DNA of 33,701 bases from an uncultured Romboutsia sp. (GCA_904418825.1 CAJFPU010000010.1:1-33701); one strand, 5' to 3'; positions 1 through 8,505 are shown, counted from the stretch's first letter. Numbers and translations: made by a program. The notes: generated from the letters alone by a model not told the origin.

Positions 1-488
1 TTTCTTTCTCTTTCCATTCCTATATCAAAGTTACAATGTACATCTTCAGTATGTATTATACTTTCATTATCTATAGCTTCTTCCATATCTATTACTGGTT
101 TTAATACATTGTACTTAACTTTTATCATTTTCATAGCTTTTATAGCAGTTTTTTCATCTTTAGCAGCTATTATTGCTACTTCATCTCCTACATATCTTAC
201 TGTTTTATCAAGTATTAATCTATCATAAGGAGATGGCTCAGGATAAGATTGTCCTGCTAATGTAAATCTATTATTTGGTACATCTTTATATGTAAGTACA
301 CACTCTACTCCTGGAACCATTAATGCTCTTTTTATATCTATATCTTCTATAATTGCATAAGGATGAGGACTTCTTAATATCTTTACAACTAATGCTTCTT
401 TAGCTGCTAAGTCATCTGTGTATACTGGCTTACCAGTAGCTATTGACATTCCATCTATTTTTGCTATGCCTTTACCTACTATATTCAT
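1..488 (-). CDS. Xanthine dehydrogenase-type molybdenum-binding subunit, N-terminal part (truncated by window edge)
   Basis: The reading frame is open from an ATG at 488 to the left edge, about 162 codons, and begins MNIVGKGIAKIDGMSIATGK. This is the N-terminal hammerhead region of the large molybdopterin subunit of the xanthine oxidase family, with the familiar stretch around LRSPHPYAIIEDIDI and, later, VGDEVAIIAA. The active-site Mo domain lies outside the window, so the substrate cannot be read. The ATG is one base after the TAA stop of the 2Fe-2S subunit gene, so the two are translationally coupled. Known for the family: this subunit carries the molybdopterin cofactor and hydroxylates a purine or other N-heterocycle, passing electrons to the FeS and FAD subunits. 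Purine oxidation is an inference from the adjacent NCS2 permease. Confidence 0.88.
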   Translation of the reverse strand, partial: MNIVGKGIAKIDGMSIATGKPVYTDDLAAKEALVVKILRSPHPYAIIEDIDIKRALMVPGVECVLTYKDVPNNRFTLAGQSYPEPSPYDRLILDKTVRYVGDEVAIIAAKDEKTAIKAMKMIKVKYNVLKPVIDMEEAIDNESIIHTEDVHCNFDIGMERER

Positions 489-489
489 A

Positions 490-939
490 TTATTTTACCC
501 CCATGTATGTTTTTATTGCTCTTAGTTGTCCCATATATCCTGTACATCTACATAGATTTCCAGTTAAATAATGTTTTATTTCTTCTTCAGTTGGATTTTT
601 TAATTCTTTTTTCATTGCAAGTACAGTCATTATAAATCCAGGTGAACAGAATCCACATTGTTCTGCACCTTCTTTTACAAGTATTTGTGCAAATTCACTA
701 GCTTCTTTTTGTAAACCTTCTATTGTAGTTATATTTTTTTTATTAGCTCTTATAGATAGTGTTGAACAAGATAATGTTGGTTTTTCGTCTATCCATATAC
801 TACATAATCCACAACATCCTGTATCACAGCCTCTTTTTACACTTAAGTTTCCTACTCTTCTTAGTGTATCTACTAAATATTCATCAGGTGACACATCTAT
901 ATCTACTTTTTTTCCATTTACATTCATTGTGATTAACAT
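490..939 (-). CDS. 2Fe-2S iron-sulfur subunit of molybdenum hydroxylase (XdhC/CoxS type)
   Basis: A 149-residue protein with the two-cluster signature of the small subunit of xanthine dehydrogenase-type enzymes. The plant-ferredoxin cluster uses Cys38, Cys43, Cys46 and Cys58 (the GCDTGCCGLC block). The C-terminal helical domain carries the second cluster with Cys95, Cys98, Cys130 and Cys132 (QCGFC and LCRCTGY). Length is normal for a separate subunit. It passes electrons from the Mo site to the FAD subunit. Its ATG overlaps the end of the FAD gene by 7 bases and its stop is one base from the Mo subunit ATG, giving the order FAD, FeS, Mo in one operon. An extra Cys42 beside Cys43 is slightly unusual and probably not a ligand. 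Confidence 0.95.
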   Translation of the reverse strand: MLITMNVNGKKVDIDVSPDEYLVDTLRRVGNLSVKRGCDTGCCGLCSIWIDEKPTLSCSTLSIRANKKNITTIEGLQKEASEFAQILVKEGAEQCGFCSPGFIMTVLAMKKELKNPTEEEIKHYLTGNLCRCTGYMGQLRAIKTYMGVK

Positions 940-1727
940 GATGATACCTCCATTAAAGCATTTTTAACTAATGATTTACAAATAGCTTTTCTATATTCTT
1001 TACTAGCTCTCATATTTGAACCAAATACTAATTCTTCACAAGCTATTTCACTTGCTTTTAATATATTTTCTTCATTTAATGTATTATTTGATATAAACTC
1101 ACTTGCTTTTTTTGCTATAGTTGCTCTTTGAGGTCTAGCACCTACACATATTTTAAAGTTGTTATCAAGTTTTGATACTGATATATTTAGTATTGGATAA
1201 TCACTTCTTGAATTTCTCATACATTTATATATAGAATTCATATTATTTTTCTTTATATGTAATTTAATTAACAAGTCTTTTTCATATTCTTTGTTTAAAA
1301 ATTCTTCTAAAGACATTTTTCCACCTTTATATAATTCTACTTCTGTATCTAATGATAATAGTGCTACTATTAAATCAGAAAAACCATATCTAGAAAATAC
1401 ACTACCTCCAACTGTAGCTACATTTCTAAATTGAACCCCTATTATGTCTTTAACTGAATTTGGTATAACTTTATCAAAATAATTATTTAATATAGGACTA
1501 ACTTCTAAATCTCTTAACGTAGTCATTGCACCTATTTCTATATAATCTTCAGTTTCTTCTATAAGATTTAAATTTAAATTAGATAAATCTATACCAGTTC
1601 CTATTCTTTTTTCACCCATTCTAAGAAAAGCGCTTCCCCCTATAACTATATTATTTTTTCTTTTCATAAGAATTTCATAAGCTTCTTCAAGTGAACTCGG
1701 TTGAACTAATTCCATTAGTGTAAACAT
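933..1727 (-). CDS. FAD-binding subunit of molybdenum hydroxylase (XdhB/YgfM type)
   Basis: A protein of 264 residues starting MFTLMELVQP. An upstream in-frame ATG at 1742 is rejected because it would place the strong GGGAGGA ribosome binding site (1734-1740) inside the gene; that site is 6 bases from the ATG at 1727. The PCMH-type FAD-binding fold is shown by IVIGGSAFLRMG near the N-terminus (about residues 28-39) and by RNVATVGGSVFSRYGFSDL at about residues 100-118, followed by the small C-terminal CO-dehydrogenase flavoprotein domain. It resembles the short YgfM-like flavin subunits. In the complex it accepts electrons from the 2Fe-2S clusters and passes them to NAD or another acceptor. 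It is the first gene of the operon. Confidence 0.93.
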   Translation of the reverse strand: MFTLMELVQPSSLEEAYEILMKRKNNIVIGGSAFLRMGEKRIGTGIDLSNLNLNLIEETEDYIEIGAMTTLRDLEVSPILNNYFDKVIPNSVKDIIGVQFRNVATVGGSVFSRYGFSDLIVALLSLDTEVELYKGGKMSLEEFLNKEYEKDLLIKLHIKKNNMNSIYKCMRNSRSDYPILNISVSKLDNNFKICVGARPQRATIAKKASEFISNNTLNEENILKASEIACEELVFGSNMRASKEYRKAICKSLVKNALMEVSSC

Positions 1728-1733
1728 AATACG

Positions 1734-1740
1734 TCCTCCC
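1734..1740 (-). promoter_or_regulatory. Ribosome binding site deciding the FAD subunit start
   Basis: GGGAGGA on the minus strand, 6 bases before the ATG at 1727. It selects that ATG over the longer in-frame start at 1742. Confidence 0.85.
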
Positions 1741-1777
1741 ATAAAATATATTTTGTCATAATTTTTTAGTCTTGTTA

Positions 1778-1786
1778 ATTATATCA
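1778..1786 (-). promoter_or_regulatory. Probable extended -10 promoter for the molybdenum hydroxylase operon
   Basis: On the minus strand the sequence reads TGATATAAT, an extended -10 (TGn plus a perfect TATAAT at 1778-1783). It lies about 50 bases upstream of the FAD subunit ATG. No good -35 box is visible, as is common with extended -10 promoters. The predicted transcript start is near 1771. Confidence 0.5.
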
Positions 1787-1932
1787 TAAATATTATCTTT
1801 TTCGGTAATATTTTATTGTTTTTTATTAAAATAGTTCGTTTTATATAGTATATTATTTTTTATTTCCTATAAATCAAACTATATTTGCAAATTTATCTAT
1901 AAGTATTGAAGTAATATAATTTTTCTAAGCGT

Positions 1933-1967
1933 AAAAAAGTTGTATAAGAAGATACTTATACAACTTT
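1933..1967 (-). terminator. Intrinsic terminator after the permease gene
   Basis: A perfect 13-bp inverted repeat (1936-1948 with 1955-1967, arm CTTATACAACTTT on the plus strand) with a 6-base loop. On the minus strand it is followed by a run of T. It lies 25 bases after the permease stop, so permease and hydroxylase genes form separate units. Confidence 0.9.
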
Positions 1968-1991
1968 GTAATTTACTATCATTTATTTATA

Positions 1992-3332
1992 TTAAACTGC
2001 CATATTTGAAGATGCTTCTTCAATAACTATATTTGAAGATTCTTCTTTAGGTAAAGCTATATTAAGTATTACTGCTAATATTGCAGGAAGTACTGTTTTA
2101 GATTCACCAAATATTAATTGAATAGATTCTGGGAAAGAATCGAAAAATCCAGGAACATAAGATACTCCTAATCCAAGCCCTAATGATACTGCTATTATCA
2201 TAGCATTTCTTTCTGTTATTTTATCAGTAGTTATTAATTTTATACCACTTACAACTATCATAGAAAACATAACAATAGCTGCTCCTCCTAATACACTAGA
2301 AGGCATTAAAGATATAAGTGCCCCTACCTTTGGGAATATTCCTGCTAATATTAAAATAGCTGCTCCTGTTGCAACAACAAATCTATTAACTATTTTTGTC
2401 ATAGATACTATTCCTACATTTTGACCAAATGATGTATTAGGTAATACATTAAATACAGCTGCTATAAGACTTCCTAAACCATCTGCAAGTACTCCACCTA
2501 CTATTTCTTTTTCACTAGCTTCACGATTAAGACCAGAACTTGCTATTGCAGTTATATCTCCTATTGTTTCTACAGTTGATACCATATATACAAATATCAT
2601 AGCTATTATAGCATCCATATGAAATGAAAATCCTATTTTAAATGGTTGTGGTATAGATAAAAGCTTAGCTTGTGCTAAAGAAGAAAAATCTATTTTTCCC
2701 ATAGGTATAGCAACTATGTATCCTACTACTAATCCAATAAGTACTGCTGACATACTAAGCATACCTTTAGTATATTGTTGAAAAAATATTACTGTAACAA
2801 GTACTATTGTTCCTAATAATAAATTTGATGGTGAAGCAAAATCTATAGCTCCTGCACCACCTGCAAAGTAATTAACCCCTGTTGGTAAAAGTGAAATTCC
2901 CATAGTTAATACTACTATTCCTGTAACTACTGGTGGGAAATACTTTCTTATACGTTTAAGTACAATTCCTCCTAATAACATTTCAAAAACTGCACCTACT
3001 AAACAAGCCCCTAATATTCCTTGCATGCCATATTTAGTTCCTATAGCTGTTGCTACTGGTACAAAACCAAAACTTGTTCCCATTACTATTGGAAGTTTTG
3101 CTCCTATAGGTCCAAGTGGATAACATTGTATTAATGTTACTATACCTGATACAAACATTGCACATTGAATAAGTGATGCTTTAGTTTGTGCATCTAAGTT
3201 TAATATATTTGAAATTATTATAAGCGGTGTAACATTTCCTACAAACATAGCTAATATATGTTGTAATCCTAGTGGTATTGCTTCTGTTAATTTAGGTCTC
3301 CCATCTAATTTATAAATTACTTTCTCCTTCAT
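1992..3332 (-). CDS. NCS2-family purine (xanthine/urate-type) permease
   Basis: A 446-residue, very hydrophobic protein with the features of nucleobase-cation symporter-2 transporters. The TM1 motif QH is at residues 24-25. The conserved acidic residue of TM8 is Glu255, in STVETIGD. The family signature QNxGxxxxTK is at 304-313 (QNVGIVSMTK). About 12-14 membrane spans are expected. In UapA and XanQ-type relatives the Glu in TM8 and the Gln-Asn pair bind the purine ring, which favours xanthine or uric acid over uracil. Substrate choice within the family is an inference. It has its own promoter and terminator and lies just upstream of a xanthine dehydrogenase-type operon on the same strand, which fits uptake followed by oxidation of purines. 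The ribosome binding site is GAGGAG. Confidence 0.93.
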   Translation of the reverse strand: MKEKVIYKLDGRPKLTEAIPLGLQHILAMFVGNVTPLIIISNILNLDAQTKASLIQCAMFVSGIVTLIQCYPLGPIGAKLPIVMGTSFGFVPVATAIGTKYGMQGILGACLVGAVFEMLLGGIVLKRIRKYFPPVVTGIVVLTMGISLLPTGVNYFAGGAGAIDFASPSNLLLGTIVLVTVIFFQQYTKGMLSMSAVLIGLVVGYIVAIPMGKIDFSSLAQAKLLSIPQPFKIGFSFHMDAIIAMIFVYMVSTVETIGDITAIASSGLNREASEKEIVGGVLADGLGSLIAAVFNVLPNTSFGQNVGIVSMTKIVNRFVVATGAAILILAGIFPKVGALISLMPSSVLGGAAIVMFSMIVVSGIKLITTDKITERNAMIIAVSLGLGLGVSYVPGFFDSFPESIQLIFGESKTVLPAILAVILNIALPKEESSNIVIEEASSNMAV

Positions 3333-3397
3333 AAAATTCTCCTCGTTTGAAATAATATTGTTTACAATGGCAGCTTTAGTTCGCCTTTACATTTATT

Positions 3398-3426
3398 ATT
3401 ATAACTAGACAGTTATATTTTTACAA
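3398..3426 (-). promoter_or_regulatory. Promoter of the NCS2 permease gene
   Basis: On the minus strand, TTGTAA (3421-3426), a 17-base spacer and a perfect TATAAT (3398-3403). The predicted start is near 3391, leaving a leader of about 58 bases. The leader contains a short dyad ATTGT-TT-ACAAT at 3357-3368, a possible operator. No purine riboswitch consensus is present. Confidence 0.7.
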
Positions 3427-3526
3427 TATATTTTCGAACATTTTTTTATTTTTTAATATTTTTATACGGATATTTACTGTATCTTTAATATTAAATATAT
3501 TTTTATTTATTCTTATCAAGTTGTAT

Positions 3527-3563
3527 AAAATAAAAATCTCCCTCAAATATTTAAAGGAGATTT
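3527..3563 (-). terminator. Intrinsic terminator after the bile salt hydrolase gene
   Basis: An 8-bp stem (AAATCTCC at 3534-3541 with GGAGATTT at 3556-3563) followed on the minus strand by a T-rich tract. It begins 25 bases after the stop of the hydrolase gene. Confidence 0.8.
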
Positions 3564-3587
3564 AAATTTATATAAACTTAATAAGCT

Positions 3588-4574
3588 TTAATTTTGATAT
3601 GTAATATGTAGATTGTCTAAATACTCAAATCTTTTGATTTCTTTAGCATCTAAATTTTCTTTATTCATATCTACAGCACTTATTCCATTATTTTTATATG
3701 TTGTATAATAATATATTCCTTTTTGTTGACACATACATGAAGTATATAAAGTTATATCATCTTTACCATTATCTAAAACTGATCCTTTTGGCATTGCTAC
3801 ATTATTTAGTATATGGAAAAATTGACTTATTCCACTCATTAAATCTTCAGTTTCTGGAAGTTTTGATTTTAAATATGCTATTCTTACAAATCTATCTGCT
3901 CCTGTAAATCCTCCTGGTAATCCTTTTGTTCCAACACCTACACCTAATGGTTTTAATTCTTTATCTGTCCATTTTATATTTTGAGGTTGAGTCGGAGTAA
4001 TGTGCATATATTCATTTAAATTAGTTAAATGCCAATCAAAAGTTGGAGAGTTAGTTAAAACTCCTATTGGATTTTTATAAACTTTTAAATTTTCTTTTGT
4101 CTTTTCTATAACTATAGATTTTCCATATTTATCTGCAACTATCCAATGAAGAGTTGGAAGTGGTGTATTTTCGTTAATTGGAACTGCAACTAGTTCTACA
4201 TTTTCAAGTTCTTTTGAAACTTCATCTACAGTTTCAAAGTTTGATAATATCCATATAATTAAATCATAGGGTGCTAAATTATTTTTTCCTGGGACTGATT
4301 TTTCTTCTAAGTAACTGTATCCTGGAAAATTAAGTCCTGCACAGCCTAAGCCTTTTTCATTAAATCCATCTGCAAATGCTGGGTAATTATCTATAATTGC
4401 TGCCATGCCTAATATTGCATATTTAGTTTTTTTCATAGTTTGTGTAACTCTATCTTTATATTCGTAGTTTCTAGGTAATAATGTTACTGCTTGGTTAAAT
4501 GAGTATGATAAGTCCATATTTCTTCCGAACAAGTTATATCCATCTTTTGTTTTTAATGTTAATGCTGTACACAT
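3588..4574 (-). CDS. bsh: Bile salt hydrolase (choloylglycine hydrolase)
   Basis: A 328-residue Ntn-hydrolase starting MCTALTLKTKDGYNLFGRNM. An upstream in-frame ATG at 4646 is rejected: the catalytic Cys must be residue 2 after Met removal, and the ATG at 4574 has an AGGAGG site at 4581-4586. With this start every active-site residue falls on standard numbering: Cys2, Arg18, Asp21, Asn82, Asn175 and Arg228. Asn82, in the GLNFPG context, is typical of bile salt hydrolases, whereas penicillin V acylases usually have Tyr there. It should cleave glycine or taurine from conjugated bile acids in the cytoplasm, as there is no signal peptide. The sequence recalls the Clostridium perfringens enzyme throughout, including VLTNSPTFDWH and YTSCMC. 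It is a single-gene unit with its own terminator. Confidence 0.95.
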   Translation of the reverse strand: MCTALTLKTKDGYNLFGRNMDLSYSFNQAVTLLPRNYEYKDRVTQTMKKTKYAILGMAAIIDNYPAFADGFNEKGLGCAGLNFPGYSYLEEKSVPGKNNLAPYDLIIWILSNFETVDEVSKELENVELVAVPINENTPLPTLHWIVADKYGKSIVIEKTKENLKVYKNPIGVLTNSPTFDWHLTNLNEYMHITPTQPQNIKWTDKELKPLGVGVGTKGLPGGFTGADRFVRIAYLKSKLPETEDLMSGISQFFHILNNVAMPKGSVLDNGKDDITLYTSCMCQQKGIYYYTTYKNNGISAVDMNKENLDAKEIKRFEYLDNLHITYQN

Positions 4575-4580
4575 ATTCTT

Positions 4581-4586
4581 CCTCCT
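4581..4586 (-). promoter_or_regulatory. Ribosome binding site deciding the bsh start
   Basis: AGGAGG on the minus strand, 6 bases before the ATG at 4574. It supports the start that places the catalytic Cys at position 2. Confidence 0.85.
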
Positions 4587-4589
4587 GAT

Positions 4590-4629
4590 AAAAATATTTA
4601 ATTTACTTTTCCCTAAATTAAATATTTTT
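4590..4629 (-). repeat. Perfect 16-bp inverted repeat in the bsh leader
   Basis: AAAAATATTTAATTTA at 4590-4605 is the exact reverse complement of 4614-4629, with an 8-base spacer (CTTTTCCC). It ends only 3 bases before the AGGAGG site of bsh. In RNA it would form a long AU-only stem next to the ribosome binding site; in DNA it could be a dyad operator. It is not an ordinary terminator, since the bases after the stem on the minus strand are ATC and then the ribosome binding site. Confidence 0.75.
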
Positions 4630-4690
4630 ATACTAAACATGAACATTAACTTAATTATTTTAATAATAGTTTCATTTAATATTATCTAAT

Positions 4691-4735
4691 AAAAAAATAT
4701 AGACCATGGAAATTTTCCATAGTCTATATTTTTAT
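4691..4735. terminator. Bidirectional-looking terminator after the pectinesterase gene
   Basis: An imperfect stem of about 18 bp (4695-4712 with 4714-4732, one mismatch) flanked by A7 on the left and a T-rich tract on the right. It starts about 27 bases after the pectinesterase stop and ends the three-gene pectin operon on the minus strand. Confidence 0.85.
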
Positions 4736-4761
4736 TCATCTTACTTAAATTTTAAGTGAAT

Positions 4762-6501
4762 TTATTTTTTTATATATGCTTTTACACTGTATTTTGAATC
4801 CTTTGGTATGTTAAATATAGCTTGTGCATTAATAGTTTCTTCTCCATCATAGCTATCTTTAACTATAGTGTATGAAGTCATGTTATCATTTTCATCGAAT
4901 AATCCAATTACTAATGTTCCTTCTTGATTTAATAATGAGTTATTTTTAACTTGAACATCAACTTGTATTGTAGTTCCTGATGATATTTTTCTTATTTTTT
5001 TATTAGTTTTAGTGTCTATAACTTTAACTACTGATACAGTGAATAAATCATCTGACCATTGTTTATCATAATATACATTAAAAGTCTTTGATACTGTACG
5101 TCCTAATTTATCTTTTATATTAACAGTTATAGTATTTTCACCTTCTATAAATGTTAAATCTGTTTTTATTTCTTCATTTGCTTTATAAGATTTTGATAAA
5201 ACATTTTTATTATTTAAATCTATAGAAACTTGAGCTTCTTTATCTACTGTTGCTATAAATTCTAAATTTTCATTAGTTACTTTATTAGGTATTTCACTCT
5301 TAAGAGTTAATACTGGAGCTACAATTTCTGGTATCCATTCAGAATCATATCCATAAGAAAATACATTAGCTATAGTATATTCTCTTGCTTGTTCGTCAGT
5401 TAATACTCTTCTTGTGTCACTAACTTTAGCTCCTGGTCCATAACTTCCATACTCAAAGAAATCTGCATCTTCTGCTTTAAATCCTGACATATCATCCCAA
5501 CCTTTAGTACTTATATGCTCTCCCATATAACAATTTATATAAGCAACACGAGCATTTGCTTCCTTATAGTTGTTTGGATGCCATGGTCTACCAAGTGATA
5601 CAGAGTTAGGAGCTATTCCTTCTTCTCCAAGTAATCTTGAATTTATTATTAAGTATCCGTATTTAAAGTTTTCCCAAGTACTTGCCGCTGTTATATATCC
5701 ATTATTGCTTTTTGATCCTCTGTTTAAAGATACTATATCACAATCATCAAATACAGCTTGTGCTCTACCAAATATAAAGTCTACATCACCTTGTATTTCG
5801 CACTTGTAATAGTATTGTCTTGTTTTCTTTAATTGTGAAACAGGAGGAAGTGGATTATTTTCATCTATTGTAACTCCAGGTGCTTCAGTTAATAATGTAT
5901 CTTGATTACCTATAAGCTTACAGTTTACAAATACACTCTTATCAGCTTGATTACTTACTGCAACAGCTTGTTCTCCACTACCATTAAAAGTTCCTTCTAC
6001 AAACTCATTTGCCATAGTTATGTTTTCAGCAGAGAAATTTGTAGCATTATAAGTTATTGTTACACTTGCACTTCCACCTGTTCCATAAGTTTTACCTGTT
6101 TCAGGGTTTATAGAAGCATTTGCAACATCATAAGTTAATATAGTTTTATCTCTATCTTCACCTATTAAACTTATATTTTGTTTATCTATTTTTAACTTTT
6201 CTTTATAAGTTCCATTTTTTATAAATATAGTAACTTTATTAGGACTTTTCTTAGGAACTGCATCTATACAACTTTGTATAGTTTTGAAAGTTTTTACACC
6301 GTCAACTTCTGTTCCATTTTCTCCACTAAATTTACTATCTACTATCATGTCATATTTAATTGTTTTATTTGATTTTTTTTCTAATTTATTCACTTTAACT
6401 TGGTTAGTTTTAGAAGTTGAAAGTGCATCAACACTAGTAATACTTCCTAGTGCACCACTTGCAACTAAACAACACATAACCACTGCCTTTAGTTTTTTCA
6501 T
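4762..6501 (-). CDS. Secreted pectin methylesterase (carbohydrate esterase family 8) with C-terminal Ig-like module
   Basis: A 579-residue exported enzyme that removes methyl esters from pectin. Residues 1-27 form a signal peptide (KK, hydrophobic core, then VDALS). The right-handed beta-helix CE8 domain covers about 50-390 and has all family motifs: Gln178 in GEQAVAV, Gln200-Asp201 in QDTLL, Asp241 in DFIFG, and Arg305 and Trp307 in LGRPW. Asp201 and Asp241 are the expected acid/base and nucleophile. Residues from about 395 to 579 hold two beta-rich, probably Ig-like segments. The last of these resembles the C-terminus of the neighbouring upstream protein (pattern GTLVIGLFDENDNM), so the two may share a surface or assembly role. 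It is the third gene of an operon, 22 bases after the previous stop, with an AGGAG site. Confidence 0.93.
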   Translation of the reverse strand: MKKLKAVVMCCLVASGALGSITSVDALSTSKTNQVKVNKLEKKSNKTIKYDMIVDSKFSGENGTEVDGVKTFKTIQSCIDAVPKKSPNKVTIFIKNGTYKEKLKIDKQNISLIGEDRDKTILTYDVANASINPETGKTYGTGGSASVTITYNATNFSAENITMANEFVEGTFNGSGEQAVAVSNQADKSVFVNCKLIGNQDTLLTEAPGVTIDENNPLPPVSQLKKTRQYYYKCEIQGDVDFIFGRAQAVFDDCDIVSLNRGSKSNNGYITAASTWENFKYGYLIINSRLLGEEGIAPNSVSLGRPWHPNNYKEANARVAYINCYMGEHISTKGWDDMSGFKAEDADFFEYGSYGPGAKVSDTRRVLTDEQAREYTIANVFSYGYDSEWIPEIVAPVLTLKSEIPNKVTNENLEFIATVDKEAQVSIDLNNKNVLSKSYKANEEIKTDLTFIEGENTITVNIKDKLGRTVSKTFNVYYDKQWSDDLFTVSVVKVIDTKTNKKIRKISSGTTIQVDVQVKNNSLLNQEGTLVIGLFDENDNMTSYTIVKDSYDGEETINAQAIFNIPKDSKYSVKAYIKK

Positions 6502-6523
6502 TTAATGTCTCCTAATAAGTATT

Positions 6524-8476
6524 TTAGTTTAATGTAGCTACTTCTGATAACGGTTTTAAGTTTTCTAAATTATCCCATAAAAATGCTTTAACACAATATC
6601 CTTGTGAGTCATTTGTTAATTTAAGTCCTACACTTAAATCTCTTGTATCTCCTTTTTTAACTTCAACTGAAGCTATAGAAGAATTTATCATTTGATTTCT
6701 TTCATCATAAAGAGCTATTATAAGTGTAGCTTTGTTATTTACATTTCCATCTATAGTAGCTTTTGCAATTACTTCTGAATCATTGTTTGTTTTTGTAAGA
6801 TTTATCATTGATGGTAATAATGTTGGATCTTCTAATTGTGGTATTTCTACTGTAAATATATCAGAAGATTCACCTTCTCCAACTTCATTATTTGCAACAA
6901 CTTTATAGTTGTATGTTACTCCATTTTCTACAGTTGTATCTGTATAGCTAAGTTCATTTGTTGTATGTACATTTATATATTCTTCATCTAAGCTTGAATT
7001 TCTTTTTATTGTGTATGATGTAGCGTTATCTACTTTATTCCAGCTTAATTTAACTTTATTTTCTATAAGCTCACCTTTTACATTATCTACTTTTGAAGGC
7101 GCTTTTTGTATAACATTTGCCATAGAATCAAATATTATTTCTTCATTTTGTTCTATCTTAACATTATCAAATGTAGCAGTTGCTGCTTGAGTTGATTTAG
7201 CACCATTAGATACACCAAATCCTACATATACATCATCACTAGTAATATTTACAGTTCTATTTTTTACGTAAGTTGATTCTTGATCAAAATTAGCATCTTT
7301 TGATACTGAAATAGTATATTTATTACCTTTTCTAACTATCTTTACATATATATCGTTTTCAATACCTGTAATCATAGATGCAGCACCTGATTTTGATGAA
7401 GTATTATCTCTATATGCATTTCTTATTTCATTCTTTTCTCCATCTAAAACTACGCCTATATAATTTGCATTATCACTTGTATTATCTTCTCTTATTATTA
7501 TTCCTGCTTTTGCTTTTGGAGAATTTGTATTATTAAAGTCTTTTATACGAGCTGTTATTGTAAAGTTTTGGCTCATTTTCTTATTTGCAAAGTGGAAACT
7601 ATCTACAGCTCCTATAGATTTTGCTATATCAAGTCCCGATCCTGTTACTTTAAAAACTCCTGTTGATGCATCAAACGTTGTATTTCCTTCTACTTCAACA
7701 TTTCCTATATCAACTTTGTTAAAACTTCCTGGTAAAGCTTGTACATCTTCTGTTGGAGGTACTTCTTCAGTTTTTGAAGTATAAACTATTCCATTTTCAT
7801 TTGCTATTTCAACATTGTCAAATATAGCAGTTGCATTATCTTTACTTACTGCAAACCCAACATATACTTCATCACTTTGCATATTTACAGTTTGTCCATT
7901 AGATATAGTGCTTTCTGCTGAGAAATTAGCATCTTTTGATACATAAAATTTAAAATGAGATCCATTTTTTTCTATCTTTATATATAAATCTTTATCTGAG
8001 CTAGTTAAATTACTTAAGTTAGCTGCTCCACCTTTTAAAGAATTTTCATCTGAATAATCTCTAAAAGCATATCTAAATGTATTACTTGCAGTATCTGAGT
8101 ATACTCCAAAATAATTCGAATCATTACTATCTTTATTTTCTCTTACTATTATACCCGCTTGTGCTCCTTGAGCATTATCATATGTAAAATTAGCAAGTCT
8201 TGCTACTATAGAGAAGTTTCCTGCTATTTTATATGCTATATATTGATAGCTATCTACTTTACCGTGATCTTTTGCTATCATATCTCCCGAACCATTTATT
8301 ACAAATTGATTTTGAGAGTTAAAGCTTGCTGATCCTGAAGTATTTTCCCCTATATTATAGCTAACAAATCCATTTGGTAAACTTCCTTTAGTTAATGCAT
8401 TTATTATTGATAAATCTATGCATCCTATAACTAAAAATACAGCTAGCAAAGTACTTATTAATTTCTTTTTAGTCAT
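6524..8476 (-). CDS. Secreted multidomain protein: two ConA-like domains, fibronectin type III, C-terminal beta module
   Basis: A 650-residue protein with a signal peptide (about 1-27). Two similar domains follow, at about 33-225 and 248-440. Both contain SGDMIAK/SGLDIAK-like starts, an AGIIVRE/AGIIIRED strand, a D-N-Y-G-V pattern and an ATxxFDNVxI ending. They resemble the DUF1349/ConA-like beta-sandwich attached to many polysaccharide-active proteins and are probably carbohydrate-binding. A fibronectin type III domain (about 455-545, with LSWNKVDNATSYTIKR and YNYKVVANNEVGEG) comes next. A final beta module (about 555-650, TLIIALYDERNQM) matches the pattern at the end of the pectinesterase. 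No catalytic motif is recognised. As the middle gene of the pectin operon, a substrate-binding or scaffolding role is inferred. No sortase motif or membrane anchor is seen. Confidence 0.8.
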   Translation of the reverse strand: MTKKKLISTLLAVFLVIGCIDLSIINALTKGSLPNGFVSYNIGENTSGSASFNSQNQFVINGSGDMIAKDHGKVDSYQYIAYKIAGNFSIVARLANFTYDNAQGAQAGIIVRENKDSNDSNYFGVYSDTASNTFRYAFRDYSDENSLKGGAANLSNLTSSDKDLYIKIEKNGSHFKFYVSKDANFSAESTISNGQTVNMQSDEVYVGFAVSKDNATAIFDNVEIANENGIVYTSKTEEVPPTEDVQALPGSFNKVDIGNVEVEGNTTFDASTGVFKVTGSGLDIAKSIGAVDSFHFANKKMSQNFTITARIKDFNNTNSPKAKAGIIIREDNTSDNANYIGVVLDGEKNEIRNAYRDNTSSKSGAASMITGIENDIYVKIVRKGNKYTISVSKDANFDQESTYVKNRTVNITSDDVYVGFGVSNGAKSTQAATATFDNVKIEQNEEIIFDSMANVIQKAPSKVDNVKGELIENKVKLSWNKVDNATSYTIKRNSSLDEEYINVHTTNELSYTDTTVENGVTYNYKVVANNEVGEGESSDIFTVEIPQLEDPTLLPSMINLTKTNNDSEVIAKATIDGNVNNKATLIIALYDERNQMINSSIASVEVKKGDTRDLSVGLKLTNDSQGYCVKAFLWDNLENLKPLSEVATLN

Positions 8477-8505
8477 ATATTCTCCTCCATATTAAGTTTT
8501 AAATA

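Noticed and set aside
3333-3397. Purine riboswitch before the NCS2 permease
   Set aside because: The leader from the predicted start is only about 58 bases and lacks the conserved loops and junction of the purine aptamer. Only a short dyad is present.
5570-6505. Plus-strand open frames opposite the pectinesterase gene
   Set aside because: They are low-complexity shadows with no ribosome binding site and no recognisable motif, antisense to a gene with clear CE8 motifs.
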